Of a stretch of DNA of 64,000 nucleotides, positions 23,546-32,405 are shown in pieces. The first letter of the stretch is position 1, and every line of letters starts with the position of its first letter. The DNA is from JAFGUB01 sp050305515 (GTDB taxonomy: Bacteria > Campylobacterota > Campylobacteria > Campylobacterales > Sulfurimonadaceae), in contig JBNLFL010000024.1 in NCBI GenBank assembly GCA_050305515.1, forward strand, positions 62,001 through 126,000, in the 5' to 3' direction. A program made the position numbers and the translations under genes. Under the pieces are notes generated by a model, which searched no databases, was not told the DNA's origin, and was given only the letters and a program-made list of their open reading frames with translations.

Positions 23546-24663
23546 TGGCCATCATTAACGACACCACACTGCGCGACGGAGAGCAGGCGCCCTACGTCGC
23601 ATTCAATACCCAGGAAAAGATCGACATCGCAATGGCACTCGATGCCTGCGGTGCCGATGAGCTTGAAATCGGTATTCCCGCCATGGGCAAAAGTGAACAG
23701 GATGACATCAAAACCCTTCTCTCTCTGGGTTTGAATGCCTCCATGATGACCTGGAACCGCATGAAGATGTCCGATCTCGAAGCCTCTTTGGAGTGCGGTG
23801 TCACCTCTGTCGATCTCTCCATTCCGGTTTCTGATATCCTCATCGACGTCAAATTCGGCGGCGATAAAAACCGGATGTTCCGCGAACTCGAAAGTGTCGT
23901 CACTGCTGCAAAGCGCGAAGGCCTCAGCGTCTGCATCGGCGGCGAAGACAGCTCGCGCGGCTCGGTCGCACTAATCGAAGAGATCATGACGCTGGGCAAA
24001 GAACTCGGAGCCGACCGTTTCCGCTATTGCGATACGGTGGGCATACTCACACCGACACACACGTATAACACCATCAAACAACTCGTTAGTCTTAATCTCC
24101 TCCCAATAGAAATGCACACACACAATGACTTCGGCCTTGCCAACGCCAATGCCCTCAGCGGCCTTGATGCCGGAGCCATCAGCGTCAACACGACCGTTAT
24201 CGGTCTGGGAGAGCGCGCAGGTAACGCTTCGTTTGAACAGATACTCATGACGCTCAAACATCTCTACAACGAAGCCCGCCCTATCGACGCGCTTGCCATC
24301 CGAACGCTGGTGGATACCGTCTGCCGCGCCGCAGGCATGCAGCTCCAACCCAACGCCCCCATCGTCGGGGAGCGCATTTTTGCGCATGAAAGCGGCGTCC
24401 ATGCCGCTGGTATGCTCAAGAATGCCAAAGCATACGAGCCTTTCGAAGCCGAAGAGGTTGGAGGGCATCGGGCCTATCCCATCGGCAAACACTCGGGAAC
24501 TTCTGCCATTCGCTACCATCTTGAACAGCTGGGAATCCAGACGGAAAACAGCCTGCTCTTTAACATGCTGCCGCGCATCCGGGAGATCGTCACGGGCCGT
24601 AAAAAAGTTCTTGACAGCTCCGAGCTCCATCATCTCTATCTTGAAGGCATGCAATGTTCATAG
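23545..24663 (+). CDS. nifV: Homocitrate synthase NifV
   Basis: 372-residue member of the DRE-TIM family (DTTLRDGEQAPYVAF), condensing acetyl-CoA and 2-oxoglutarate to homocitrate, the organic ligand of FeMo-co. It has metal-binding residues in HTHNDFGLANAN, RYCDTVGILTP, and the family segment GERIFAHESGVHAAG. The length matches NifV rather than 2-isopropylmalate synthase, which carries an extra regulatory domain. Its ATG overlaps the nifB stop. Confidence 0.93.
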   Translation: MAIINDTTLRDGEQAPYVAFNTQEKIDIAMALDACGADELEIGIPAMGKSEQDDIKTLLSLGLNASMMTWNRMKMSDLEASLECGVTSVDLSIPVSDILIDVKFGGDKNRMFRELESVVTAAKREGLSVCIGGEDSSRGSVALIEEIMTLGKELGADRFRYCDTVGILTPTHTYNTIKQLVSLNLLPIEMHTHNDFGLANANALSGLDAGAISVNTTVIGLGERAGNASFEQILMTLKHLYNEARPIDALAIRTLVDTVCRAAGMQLQPNAPIVGERIFAHESGVHAAGMLKNAKAYEPFEAEEVGGHRAYPIGKHSGTSAIRYHLEQLGIQTENSLLFNMLPRIREIVTGRKKVLDSSELHHLYLEGMQCS

Positions 24664-25481
24664 GATGGCTCAAATTCGGTGACGTCGCCAATATTGTCAA
24701 AATCGCCGAAGAGGTGGGCTGGCTGGTAGACGGCTATCATCTCAAACTGATGATGATGCACTCACCGCACCTCTGCTACGGCGCCTACTTCGACGGTCAG
24801 CTCATCGGTGCCGTCATGGCCATTGAGTTTGAAAAAAGTGCGCAGATCAAATACTTCATGATGAAGCCGACCTACCAGAAACAGGGCTACGGCAGACGTC
24901 TTTTCGAAACACTGCTTGGAGCGCTTCGCAGCGATTACGATTCGCTCTATTTACATGTAAACCCTTCGCTGGTTCCGTTTTTCGAACGCTACGGCTTCGT
25001 TTCGCAAACCGATGTGGGGCGTTTTCTCAATGTGGGAAAAGTACCGCCTTTCAACTTTACCAACGCCCACGCCAAGGAGCTCGACGGTGACAACTTCGAC
25101 CAGGTGATCGCAAAAATAGATTTTGAGACCTTCGGAGAAAACCGCATGGACTTCCTGCATGATGAAATGGAACGTACCAGTTCGCTCAAGTTCACCCAGC
25201 CCAACGGCTTTCAGCACTCGAGCGTCGTAAATGCCCGCAGCGTCTATCTGGGACCGTGGCAGGTGCGTGAAGGACATGACGACGAGGCCGAAAAGATGAT
25301 GCGCGGCGTGCTCTATTTCAGAGGACTTAAAAAGGTCTTTGCCGACATTCCCATGAAAAATGAGCGAGCGGTTTCGCTCTACAAAGCCTACCATTTCGAG
25401 AAAAAAGCGACCTTTGTTCACATGAGTATGGGAGCTGCCAGCCATGTCAAATTCGAAAATATCTTTGCATTTTCATTATAA
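24654..25481 (+). CDS. GNAT-domain protein coupled to nifV
   Basis: 275 residues overlapping the nifV end by 10 bp. An N-terminal GNAT domain (about 5-125) shows motif A as YFMMKPTYQKQGYGRRLFETLLGAL. The C-terminal half (FDQVIAKIDFETFGENRMDFL, and VREGHDDEAEKMMRGVLYFRGLKKVF) looks like a second, degenerate GNAT. The tight coupling to nifB-nifV implies a nitrogenase-related job, but the substrate is unknown. TTACATGTAA at 24951-24960 encodes LHVN within motif-flanking sequence. Confidence 0.7.
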   Translation: MFIGWLKFGDVANIVKIAEEVGWLVDGYHLKLMMMHSPHLCYGAYFDGQLIGAVMAIEFEKSAQIKYFMMKPTYQKQGYGRRLFETLLGALRSDYDSLYLHVNPSLVPFFERYGFVSQTDVGRFLNVGKVPPFNFTNAHAKELDGDNFDQVIAKIDFETFGENRMDFLHDEMERTSSLKFTQPNGFQHSSVVNARSVYLGPWQVREGHDDEAEKMMRGVLYFRGLKKVFADIPMKNERAVSLYKAYHFEKKATFVHMSMGAASHVKFENIFAFSL

Positions 25482-25535
25482 AAGTCTGGTGCAGAAATTG
25501 CATATAAAGCAGTACAAACCTACCAAGGAGTCCTC

Positions 25536-25760
25536 ATGTGTCTGCTGGAAATGAAACGCAACGAAATGGCGATCATCGATGCCATCAACTGTGAAAGCGG
25601 CATCAAAGCCCGTCTCGCCGCCATGGGCTGCGTCAAAGAGTGCCGCATCTGCGTCCGGCAGTACGGCTGGTTCAAAAGCACGGTGCAAATCGAGGTCAAC
25701 CGCGCCCTGATTGCACTGCGCAAAGAGGAAGCCGAGCTCATCGAAGTGCACGCCGCCTAA
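25536..25760 (+). CDS. Small FeoA-domain protein in the nif accessory operon
   Basis: 74 residues with an SH3-like FeoA domain: ESGIKARLAAMGCVKECRICVRQYGWFKSTVQIEV and the typical ALIALRKEEAELIEV ending. FeoA proteins modulate iron transport; copies embedded in nif operons are thought to support iron supply or cofactor assembly. It carries four cysteines, unlike most FeoA. AAGGAG precedes the ATG. Confidence 0.75.
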   Translation: MCLLEMKRNEMAIIDAINCESGIKARLAAMGCVKECRICVRQYGWFKSTVQIEVNRALIALRKEEAELIEVHAA

Positions 25761-25786
25761 ACCAAATTCACAAAAAAAGGATTGCT

Positions 25787-25981
25787 ATGTCAGAAGAAAC
25801 CAAAGAGCTGAAAAAAGAGCTGGCCAAATACAAACGCGAAGCGACGGAAATTGCTTCCGCGATTCACGATATTGTCGAAGACACCCTCTGGGTCGATTAC
25901 GTTAAAATGCCAGGACTCGCCGCAAAACTCGTCGTCGCCGTGCAAAAAGCCAACGATTTCAAAGAGCAGAACGGTCTCTAA
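25787..25981 (+). CDS. CCE_0567-like small nif-associated protein (DUF683 type)
   Basis: 64-residue helical hairpin protein: KELKKELAKYKREATEIASA, then IHDIVEDTLWVDYVKMPGLAAKLVVAVQKA. The heptad-rich first helix, the acidic-histidine turn and the P-x-LA motif match the CCE_0567 family of diazotrophs. Family members are reported as small metal-binding proteins of unknown function. It starts at the ATG 25787 after AAAAGGA, 26 bp behind the FeoA-domain gene. Confidence 0.75.
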   Translation: MSEETKELKKELAKYKREATEIASAIHDIVEDTLWVDYVKMPGLAAKLVVAVQKANDFKEQNGL

Positions 25982-26075
25982 AAACCTCAACCGCGGCCCG
26001 GCGTCGTGGTACTTTCTTCTCCCTGCTCTTTCCCGATATGCTATAGTTTTTGATCTATTTTCAAGAGGAGCACCC

Positions 26076-26480
26076 ATGTCTATTCCCGCCAAAAAAGAGG
26101 GAACCTTCAGCTGGTTCGAACTGATGACGAGCGATGTCGAAGCCGCCAAAACGTTTTACGGAGCACTGCTTGGATGGCAGTTCACTACCGACAACAGCGG
26201 CCCCATGACGTATACCAATGTTGCACTCAAGGGTTCCAAAAAACCGATAGCTGGAATTTTCGACCGCAGCCTTGCCATGGTGGACAACCCTGAAGCGATT
26301 CCACCGCACTGGGGCTGCTACATTACGGTCGAGAATATCGACGAGAAAGTTGAACGCGTCGTGGCACTCGGCGGCACGATCATCGTCGAACCCAAAGAGA
26401 TTCCGCGTATCGGCCGATTTAGCGTCATCATGGACCCCCAGGGGGCTGTGGTGTCGCTTTTTGAGCATTATCGCCATTGA
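26076..26480 (+). CDS. VOC-family (glyoxalase/bleomycin-resistance fold) protein
   Basis: 134-residue vicinal-oxygen-chelate protein: GTFSWFELMTSDVEAAKTFYGALLGW, PHWGCYITVENIDEKVERVVALGGTIIVEPKEIP, and the closing FSVIMDPQGAVVSLFEH. It resembles the Rv0577/CFP32-like subgroup of short VOC proteins. GAGGAG precedes the ATG at 26076. The activity is unknown. It sits at the end of the nif accessory block with its own upstream gap and may be unrelated. Confidence 0.8.
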   Translation: MSIPAKKEGTFSWFELMTSDVEAAKTFYGALLGWQFTTDNSGPMTYTNVALKGSKKPIAGIFDRSLAMVDNPEAIPPHWGCYITVENIDEKVERVVALGGTIIVEPKEIPRIGRFSVIMDPQGAVVSLFEHYRH

Positions 26481-26572
26481 AGTGAAAAAGCGCTAAAATT
26501 TACTCTTTACATGCGACTGTTCAATAAGCTTTGAATAATAATCTTAATATGTACTATGATAAAGGGGTTGTC

Positions 26573-27760
26573 ATGAAACTCGAGTACCTCCGTCTGAAAA
26601 ACTTCAAAACTTTTCAAAACGTAGAAATGCGTGATATCCCAAACTTTTGTATACTCGTTGGCGCGAATGGTACTGGTAAAACAACGCTCTTTAATGTATT
26701 TGGCTTTCTCAAAGATGCATTTACAACCAATATTCATACCGCGTTAGCTAAGCAGGGTGGTAGTCGCGGCCTCAGTGAAGTGCGTTCTCGTGGCCAAAAT
26801 GGCGATATTGAAATCGAACTGAAATTTCGTGCAACTCCAAATTCGCCATTGGCCACCTATGAGCTTATTATTGGGGAGACCCAAGGTAATCCCATTGTAC
26901 GGAAAGAGGTACTAAAATACCGTCGCGGCAGTCGTGGAAAACCTTGGCATTATCTGGATTTTTCAGAGGGTAAAGGCTTCGCTGTTACTAATGAACTGGA
27001 GAGTGTTGACAATGAAGCAGCACTCGAACGTGATGAACAAACTTTAAAATCTCCAGATATTTTGGCCATTAAGGGACTTGCACAATTTGAAAAGTTCCCT
27101 GTAGTCAAAGCACTGGGAGAGCTTATTGAAAACTGGCATATTTCAGACTTTCACATCAGCCGGGCACGTCCTGAGCAGGAAACAGGGTATGCAGAGCATC
27201 TTAGCAGTGAAGGTGAAAATCTGGCTATTGTAATTCAATACCTTTATAATCGCCATCGCAGTATTTTTGACACAATTTTAGAAAAACTTTCTCAGCGTAT
27301 TCCCGGGATCACCGATGTCAATGCCAAAACGACTGAAGAAGGTCGCGTATTATTACGTTTTCAGGATGGTTCTTTTCAAGATCCTTTTCTGGCACGTTAT
27401 GTGTCGGACGGTACCATTAAAATGTTGGCGTATCTCATTCTCCTTTACGATCCGAACCCACATCCATTGCTTTGTGTAGAAGAGCCGGAAAATCAGCTTT
27501 ATCCTAAGCTATTGACAGAATTGGCCGAAGAATTCAGGCTTTATGCCCATAGAGGTGGGCAAGTCTTTGTATCAACCCACTCACCTGACTTTCTCAATGC
27601 TGCAGAACTTCAGGAAGTCTTCTGGCTAGTCAAAGAAGCGGGATACTCAACCATTAAACGTGCGCGTGATGATGAACAGATTGCCGAGTACATCAATCTC
27701 GGTGACCAAATGGGTTATTTATGGAAAGAAGGTTTTTTTGAGGGAATTGATCCACAATGA
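26573..27760 (+). CDS. AAA ATPase of a two-gene AAA + DUF4276 system
   Basis: 395-residue ABC/SMC-type ATPase of the AAA_21 group. It begins MKLEYLRLKNFKTFQNVEM and has Walker A GANGTGKTTLF near residue 30, an insertion domain, YVSDGTIKMLAYLILL (signature region), Walker B LLCVEEPENQLYP, and the switch histidine in VFVSTHSPDFLNA. I chose ATG 26573 because AAAGGGG precedes it. It is coupled by ATGA to the DUF4276 gene. The arrangement parallels the ATPase of PARIS and related antiphage systems. Base composition is lower in GC than the nif flank. Confidence 0.8.
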   Translation: MKLEYLRLKNFKTFQNVEMRDIPNFCILVGANGTGKTTLFNVFGFLKDAFTTNIHTALAKQGGSRGLSEVRSRGQNGDIEIELKFRATPNSPLATYELIIGETQGNPIVRKEVLKYRRGSRGKPWHYLDFSEGKGFAVTNELESVDNEAALERDEQTLKSPDILAIKGLAQFEKFPVVKALGELIENWHISDFHISRARPEQETGYAEHLSSEGENLAIVIQYLYNRHRSIFDTILEKLSQRIPGITDVNAKTTEEGRVLLRFQDGSFQDPFLARYVSDGTIKMLAYLILLYDPNPHPLLCVEEPENQLYPKLLTELAEEFRLYAHRGGQVFVSTHSPDFLNAAELQEVFWLVKEAGYSTIKRARDDEQIAEYINLGDQMGYLWKEGFFEGIDPQ

Positions 27761-28314
27761 CGCTGGTATTTTTACTCGAAGAATTAAGTGCCCAAGAAAT
27801 GCTCAAAGGTTTGTTACCACGTATTCTGCCTACCGATATCGAAACGAAATACATCGTTTTTGAAGGAAAAAGTGATCTTGAAAAACGATTGGAATTAAAA
27901 ATTAAAGGCTGGCGCACGCCAGATTCTTTTTTCATCGTTTTGCGTGATAAAGATTCCGGGAATTGTCTGGAAATCAAACGGAAGCTAGTTGAGAAGTGTC
28001 ACTCAGCAGGTAGGCCCGACACTCTGGTACGCATTGCTTGTCATGAACTTGAAAGTTGGTACCTTGGAGATTTGTCTGCCATAGAAAAAGGCTTAAATCT
28101 AAAACTTTCTGAATCACAAAATCATAGAAAATTTCGTGATCCTGATCTCCTGTCGAATGCTTCTCAAGAACTTGCAAAAATCACACGCAATACATATCAA
28201 AAAGTGAGTGGTTCAAGAGCAATCGCACCGTTTTTAGACATCGCTTCAAACCGTTCCATAAGTTTTACACACTTCATATCCGGTTTGAAACGTTTTTATA
28301 GCGTCAGTGAATAA
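27757..28314 (+). CDS. DUF4276 (TOPRIM-like) partner of the AAA ATPase
   Basis: 185 residues. The N-terminal LVFLLEE carries the glutamate position of TOPRIM-like folds, and FFIVLRDKDSGNC supplies the DxD pair. The conserved CHELESWYLGDLSAIE and the later PFLDIASNRSISFTHFISGL are typical of DUF4276. It is predicted to be the effector (nuclease-like) released or activated by the ATPase. Its ATG overlaps the ATPase stop, so the two are made in a fixed ratio. Confidence 0.75.
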   Translation: MTLVFLLEELSAQEMLKGLLPRILPTDIETKYIVFEGKSDLEKRLELKIKGWRTPDSFFIVLRDKDSGNCLEIKRKLVEKCHSAGRPDTLVRIACHELESWYLGDLSAIEKGLNLKLSESQNHRKFRDPDLLSNASQELAKITRNTYQKVSGSRAIAPFLDIASNRSISFTHFISGLKRFYSVSE

Positions 28315-28329
28315 GCGTATTAAAGCATT

Positions 28330-29001
28330 CTATTTATCTACGAAAAATCGCGCGAACTCTTCGACCTCCCGCCGCGGCGGCCGGAAGCTATTGATCCGGG
28401 CCTCCCGGTCTTCATACCCAAGCGCGATACCGGCAACTACCATCATGTTCTCAGGCAATGTGAAGAGTGCATCGACTACCTGCGGGTACTGTGCCAGCGC
28501 CGCCTGGGGGCAGGTAGCGAGCCCCGCTTCATTGGCGAGCAACATCACCGACTGCATGAACATGCCGTAATCGAGAAACGATCCGACCCCCAGCCTCTTA
28601 TCCATTAAAAAGAGCAGAACCGCCGGTGCATCGAAGGCACGGTAATTGGCGCGCCACTGCGCCGTCTGAGCATCTTTGTCGGCACGTTCGATACCCAGCG
28701 TCTCATAAAGCAGTTTTCCGGTGGCGACCCGGCGGCTGCGATAAGGCTCAAACCACTCCGTGGGGTAATAGGTATACGCCATCTCTTCAGGCTCCTCATT
28801 GTCAAAGGCCTGCTGCATCGCCGCATCGAACGCTTTTTTTTGCGCACCGGAAACCACCAGCACTTCCCACGGCTGCATGTTAACGCCCGAAGGAGCATAA
28901 CGCGCTGCCTCGAGAATCGTTTCAATGGTGCTACGTGAGACCTCTTTTTCCAGAAACGCCCGGATCGATTTTCGTGTTTTAACCGCCTCGGTTACTCTCA
29001 T
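28330..29001 (-). CDS. Nitroreductase-family flavoprotein
   Basis: 223-residue FMN-dependent nitroreductase. It begins with the TRKSIRAF motif, followed by ARYAPSGVNMQPWEVLVV, a variable lid, FLDYGMFMQSVMLLANEAGLATCPQ, and VVAGIALGYED. It reduces nitroaromatics, quinones or related compounds with NAD(P)H. AGGAGG precedes the ATG at 29001. It is transcribed leftward, convergent with the AAA-DUF4276 pair. Confidence 0.88.
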   Translation of the reverse strand: MRVTEAVKTRKSIRAFLEKEVSRSTIETILEAARYAPSGVNMQPWEVLVVSGAQKKAFDAAMQQAFDNEEPEEMAYTYYPTEWFEPYRSRRVATGKLLYETLGIERADKDAQTAQWRANYRAFDAPAVLLFLMDKRLGVGSFLDYGMFMQSVMLLANEAGLATCPQAALAQYPQVVDALFTLPENMMVVAGIALGYEDREARINSFRPPRREVEEFARFFVDK

Positions 29002-29062
29002 GAACACCTCCTGTAAATATTAAAAACACTCTTGTAACATATTTTGGCTTGTGCTTTACACG

Positions 29063-29743
29063 TCATTTGCCATATTGTACGGCGACCCGGTATCCGCCGC
29101 TAACATTTTGAATCAGCGCATCTCCCACAATGACCCGGGTACGATAGATGAGTGCACGCAATATGCTATTATCAACTTCTTCTCCCCATATATGCATGCA
29201 TATCTGCCTGTTTGAAACACTCGCACCGGGCGTTCGGCAAAGCAGTGCCAGCAGACGTCTGGCCCTTGGTCCCAGTTTCACCTGAGTGTCCCGGAAGTAG
29301 AGTTGTTCGTCGCTCATATCAAACCGGTATCCATCAATCAGTCTCACAGCATCGACTTCGGGGATATTCTCCTGCCCATGGACAAGCAGCCGCAATGTCG
29401 CCAGAATCTGCCTTTTATTATAGGGTTTTACCAGATAGGCTGCGGCTTTTGAGCGGGTGGCGTAATCGAGCATCTCGTCTTCGGCATACGCGGTCAAAAA
29501 GACAATTTTTGCCGGACAGATTCGGCTGATTTTCAAAGCAGCCTCACTACCGCTGAGTCCATCTTTGAGCATGATGTCCATAAAGATTATTTCCGGTTGC
29601 AGTTTTTTAGCCAATTCAAACGCTTCCGCGCCGCTATCGGTAATTCCAATTACTTCATACCCGTTCTCACGTAAAAATGCCTTCAGACTTTCAGCAGCGA
29701 TAAGTTCATCTTCAACGATCAGTATCTTTTTGTATGCCTGCAT
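29063..29743 (-). CDS. Response regulator with winged-helix output
   Basis: 226 residues. A receiver domain has the acidic pair in IVEDELIAAES, phospho-Asp in IIFMDIMLKDG, and lysine in YLVKPYNK. The C-terminal OmpR-type winged helix reads LGPRARRLLALLCRTPGASVSNRQICMHIW. The receiver resembles those partnered with HisKA_2 kinases (the LKDGLSG loop), which fits the divergently transcribed kinase at 29810. I chose the start at 29743. Confidence 0.85.
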   Translation of the reverse strand: MQAYKKILIVEDELIAAESLKAFLRENGYEVIGITDSGAEAFELAKKLQPEIIFMDIMLKDGLSGSEAALKISRICPAKIVFLTAYAEDEMLDYATRSKAAAYLVKPYNKRQILATLRLLVHGQENIPEVDAVRLIDGYRFDMSDEQLYFRDTQVKLGPRARRLLALLCRTPGASVSNRQICMHIWGEEVDNSILRALIYRTRVIVGDALIQNVSGGYRVAVQYGK

Positions 29744-29809
29744 GATTACCCGATTCACTCCCTCGTTTAAATGACGCTATGATGTTATTATACTAAACAG
29801 GAATACACA

Positions 29810-30979
29810 ATGCTGCAACGATTCAGATTTGCACTTTCCAATTTTATTCACAGCGACTACAACAACATTCTGGTTGCCGGCTTTCTCTATAGTTACATCT
29901 CAATCACAACACTGCTTGCCATTGCCAATACACTGACCGGACGTTTTGACCGCGCCGGGGCGGAAATCGTCTTTCTTGCAATTATGCTCGGCGGCTATCT
30001 CTATTACAGGAAAAGCAAAAACGAGCTTGTCGGCGCCCATTTCTCTTTCTGGCCTCCGGCGGTGTTGATATTTTTTCAGCTTTATCACAATAATTTCAGC
30101 GATTTTACCGTCATCTTTGCCATTATTCTGCCGCTTGCATCTTTTTTTCTTTACAATCTCAAACGTGCCATCATATCAACGGCTATCGTCTATTCCGTGC
30201 TGATATTTCTCATCTTTCATCTGCGCACGCTTTATATGGATCATCCCTATCTTAACTCTCCCACGGCTCTTATCAATACTGCCATCGGCGCCCTGTTTAT
30301 CATTGCCTTCGGACTGCTGTACCAGCTCTCTTTCTATCGATCCTATCATCAGATGAAACTTGCAAATACCGAAAAAGAGATTCTGCTCAAGGAGATTCAC
30401 CACCGTGTCAAAAACAATCTCAACGTCATCGCGTCCATCGTTGACCTGCAAGCCCGAAACAATGACCGTCACTCGGCCCAACAACTCCACCTGACACAAA
30501 GCCGCATCGAATCCATTGCAATCGTGCATGAGATGCTCTATCAGAAGAAAAACAATTTTGCCCAAATCAATTTTGAAGATTACATGTATAAACTCTCACA
30601 GATGGTAGAACAGCTTCATGTCATGCTTGATGTGGAATATCATATTCAGGGGCACGCGCTTACCCTTCCGGTCAACATCATGCTCGATCTGGGTCTGATT
30701 ACCAACGAGCTGCTTACCAATAGCCACAAACACGCATTTACGAATACCAAAAAACCGGAAATTGAAATCTCGCTTGAGAAGATACAGGAGAATCGTTACC
30801 GCTTTTTTTATCGCGACAACGGTTCCGGCGTACCGGATATTGACGAAATCGATCTGGATAGAAGCCTCGGTCTAAAGCTTATCCGGCTCTCGGTTAAAAA
30901 AATGGATGCACTTCTGGAATTTAAAAATGTTGACGGACTCAACGTTATCATTGAATTCTCAATACCCCGCACTGCTTAA
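29810..30979 (+). CDS. Membrane HisKA_2-family histidine kinase
   Basis: 389 residues. About six transmembrane helices (25-170) are followed by the HisKA_2 dimerisation domain with the phospho-accepting histidine in LLKEIHHRVKNNLNVIASI, and a C-terminal ATPase domain (LGLITNELLTNSHKHAF, YRDNGSGVP, LGLKLIRLSVKKM). There is no extracellular sensor domain, so the membrane part itself probably senses. It is divergent from its likely partner regulator with a 66-bp shared promoter region. Confidence 0.87.
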   Translation: MLQRFRFALSNFIHSDYNNILVAGFLYSYISITTLLAIANTLTGRFDRAGAEIVFLAIMLGGYLYYRKSKNELVGAHFSFWPPAVLIFFQLYHNNFSDFTVIFAIILPLASFFLYNLKRAIISTAIVYSVLIFLIFHLRTLYMDHPYLNSPTALINTAIGALFIIAFGLLYQLSFYRSYHQMKLANTEKEILLKEIHHRVKNNLNVIASIVDLQARNNDRHSAQQLHLTQSRIESIAIVHEMLYQKKNNFAQINFEDYMYKLSQMVEQLHVMLDVEYHIQGHALTLPVNIMLDLGLITNELLTNSHKHAFTNTKKPEIEISLEKIQENRYRFFYRDNGSGVPDIDEIDLDRSLGLKLIRLSVKKMDALLEFKNVDGLNVIIEFSIPRTA

Positions 30980-31076
30980 GTTTTCTTTAATAAATGTGAT
31001 GTTTTCCTCTTTTTAACGTCACATATATTCGTTTAAAATGCCCTTAGTCCCCTTATGAGGTATTAAAGGCAATCTT

Positions 31077-32384
31077 ATGAAACATGCGTCTCTCTTTCCA
31101 ACCGCTTTAAGCGCCGTCACGCTTTTGTCAACCATAACTTTTGCGGCACCGCCGGTTATGCTTGAAAAACTCCTGCTAAACAATACGTGGAACTCCGACT
31201 GGTTCGGATACAGTACCGCCATGAGCGGCGATATACTGGTTATCGGCGTGCTCCAGGATGACGGCACTACTGTTATCAATACGGGATCAGCTTATGTTTA
31301 CCGCATTTCCGAAACAGCAGGCACCGCAACGCGTCTGGCAAAACTCACCGTATCCGACCCTACCGCCTATCAGCGCCTTGGAAGTTCGGTAGCCATCAGC
31401 GGCAATACGATCATACTTGGTGCTTCCGGCGATGATGACATGGGAAATGACGCGGGTGCCGCCTATCTGTTTCAAAAAACAGATGATTGGCGCGACATGA
31501 ACGAAACGCTCAAATTAACCGCGCCTGACAGTGTCGCCGGGGATCAGTTTGGCCAAAGCGTTGCCATCTTTGAAAACAGTGTCGTTGTCGGTGCCAATCT
31601 CCACGATACCAATGGAAGCAATTCAGGCTATGCCTACCTTTTTGAAGCTCCCGACGGCAACTGGAGCAACGGATACAACAGCGCCAGACTTACCGCATCC
31701 GATGCGGCGGAAAGTGACGCGTTTGGTTCAAGCGTCGCCATTTGGAATGACGTTGTTGCTATCGGTGCCATTTACGATGATAACAGCGGGTCGGTCTATC
31801 TTTTTGAAAAACCGTTACCCGGATGGAGCGATGCGAATGAGACGCTGAAACTCAAAGCACCCGATGCCGCTACCGGGGACAATTTCGGAAACAGTATCGC
31901 CATTGGATCGGCGGGTATTGTGGTGGGGAGCCAACGCCATCGTAACGGTGCTTCTTTTGCAGGCTCTGCCTATCTGTTTGAAACACCGGCAGATGGCTGG
32001 TCAAACGTGACCGGAGCTGTCAAATTTACCGCCTCCGACGCTGCCTATTATGACCTCTTTGGCAGCAGTGTCGCGATTGACGGCACCCGTATCGTTGTTG
32101 GAGCCTCTAAAGTCAACAGCAATTCAGGAGCCGCTTATCTGTTTGAAAAGCCCGTTTCAGGCTGGAGCGACATGAACGAAAGTGTCAAATTTTTTCCCGA
32201 AGATGTGACAGCGGGCGATCAGTTCGGCTACAGCATTGGCATATCGGGGCAACTGATGATCGGCTGCAGTATCTATGATGATAACGGCACGACCATCGAC
32301 AGCGGCAGCTGTTATCTTTTTGGACCGGAACCCGTGGCATCCACACCACTGAGTCCATCCGTACTTATGTATTTGTTGCAATAA
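31077..32384 (+). CDS. Exported FG-GAP beta-propeller protein, shorter paralogue
   Basis: 435 residues. A signal peptide (about 1-22) is followed by about seven FG-GAP repeats of about 55 residues. Each has a DxFGxSVAI core, a D..VVGA strand and a GSAYLFEKP strand followed by a GWSD/MNE linker, as in integrin-alpha propellers. It ends PSVLMYLLQ. It lies 21 bp from the larger paralogue downstream and is probably co-transcribed. Likely an outer-surface or matrix protein. Confidence 0.8.
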   Translation: MKHASLFPTALSAVTLLSTITFAAPPVMLEKLLLNNTWNSDWFGYSTAMSGDILVIGVLQDDGTTVINTGSAYVYRISETAGTATRLAKLTVSDPTAYQRLGSSVAISGNTIILGASGDDDMGNDAGAAYLFQKTDDWRDMNETLKLTAPDSVAGDQFGQSVAIFENSVVVGANLHDTNGSNSGYAYLFEAPDGNWSNGYNSARLTASDAAESDAFGSSVAIWNDVVAIGAIYDDNSGSVYLFEKPLPGWSDANETLKLKAPDAATGDNFGNSIAIGSAGIVVGSQRHRNGASFAGSAYLFETPADGWSNVTGAVKFTASDAAYYDLFGSSVAIDGTRIVVGASKVNSNSGAAYLFEKPVSGWSDMNESVKFFPEDVTAGDQFGYSIGISGQLMIGCSIYDDNGTTIDSGSCYLFGPEPVASTPLSPSVLMYLLQ

Positions 32385-32405
32385 AAATCACAAAAAAGGA
32401 TTCTT

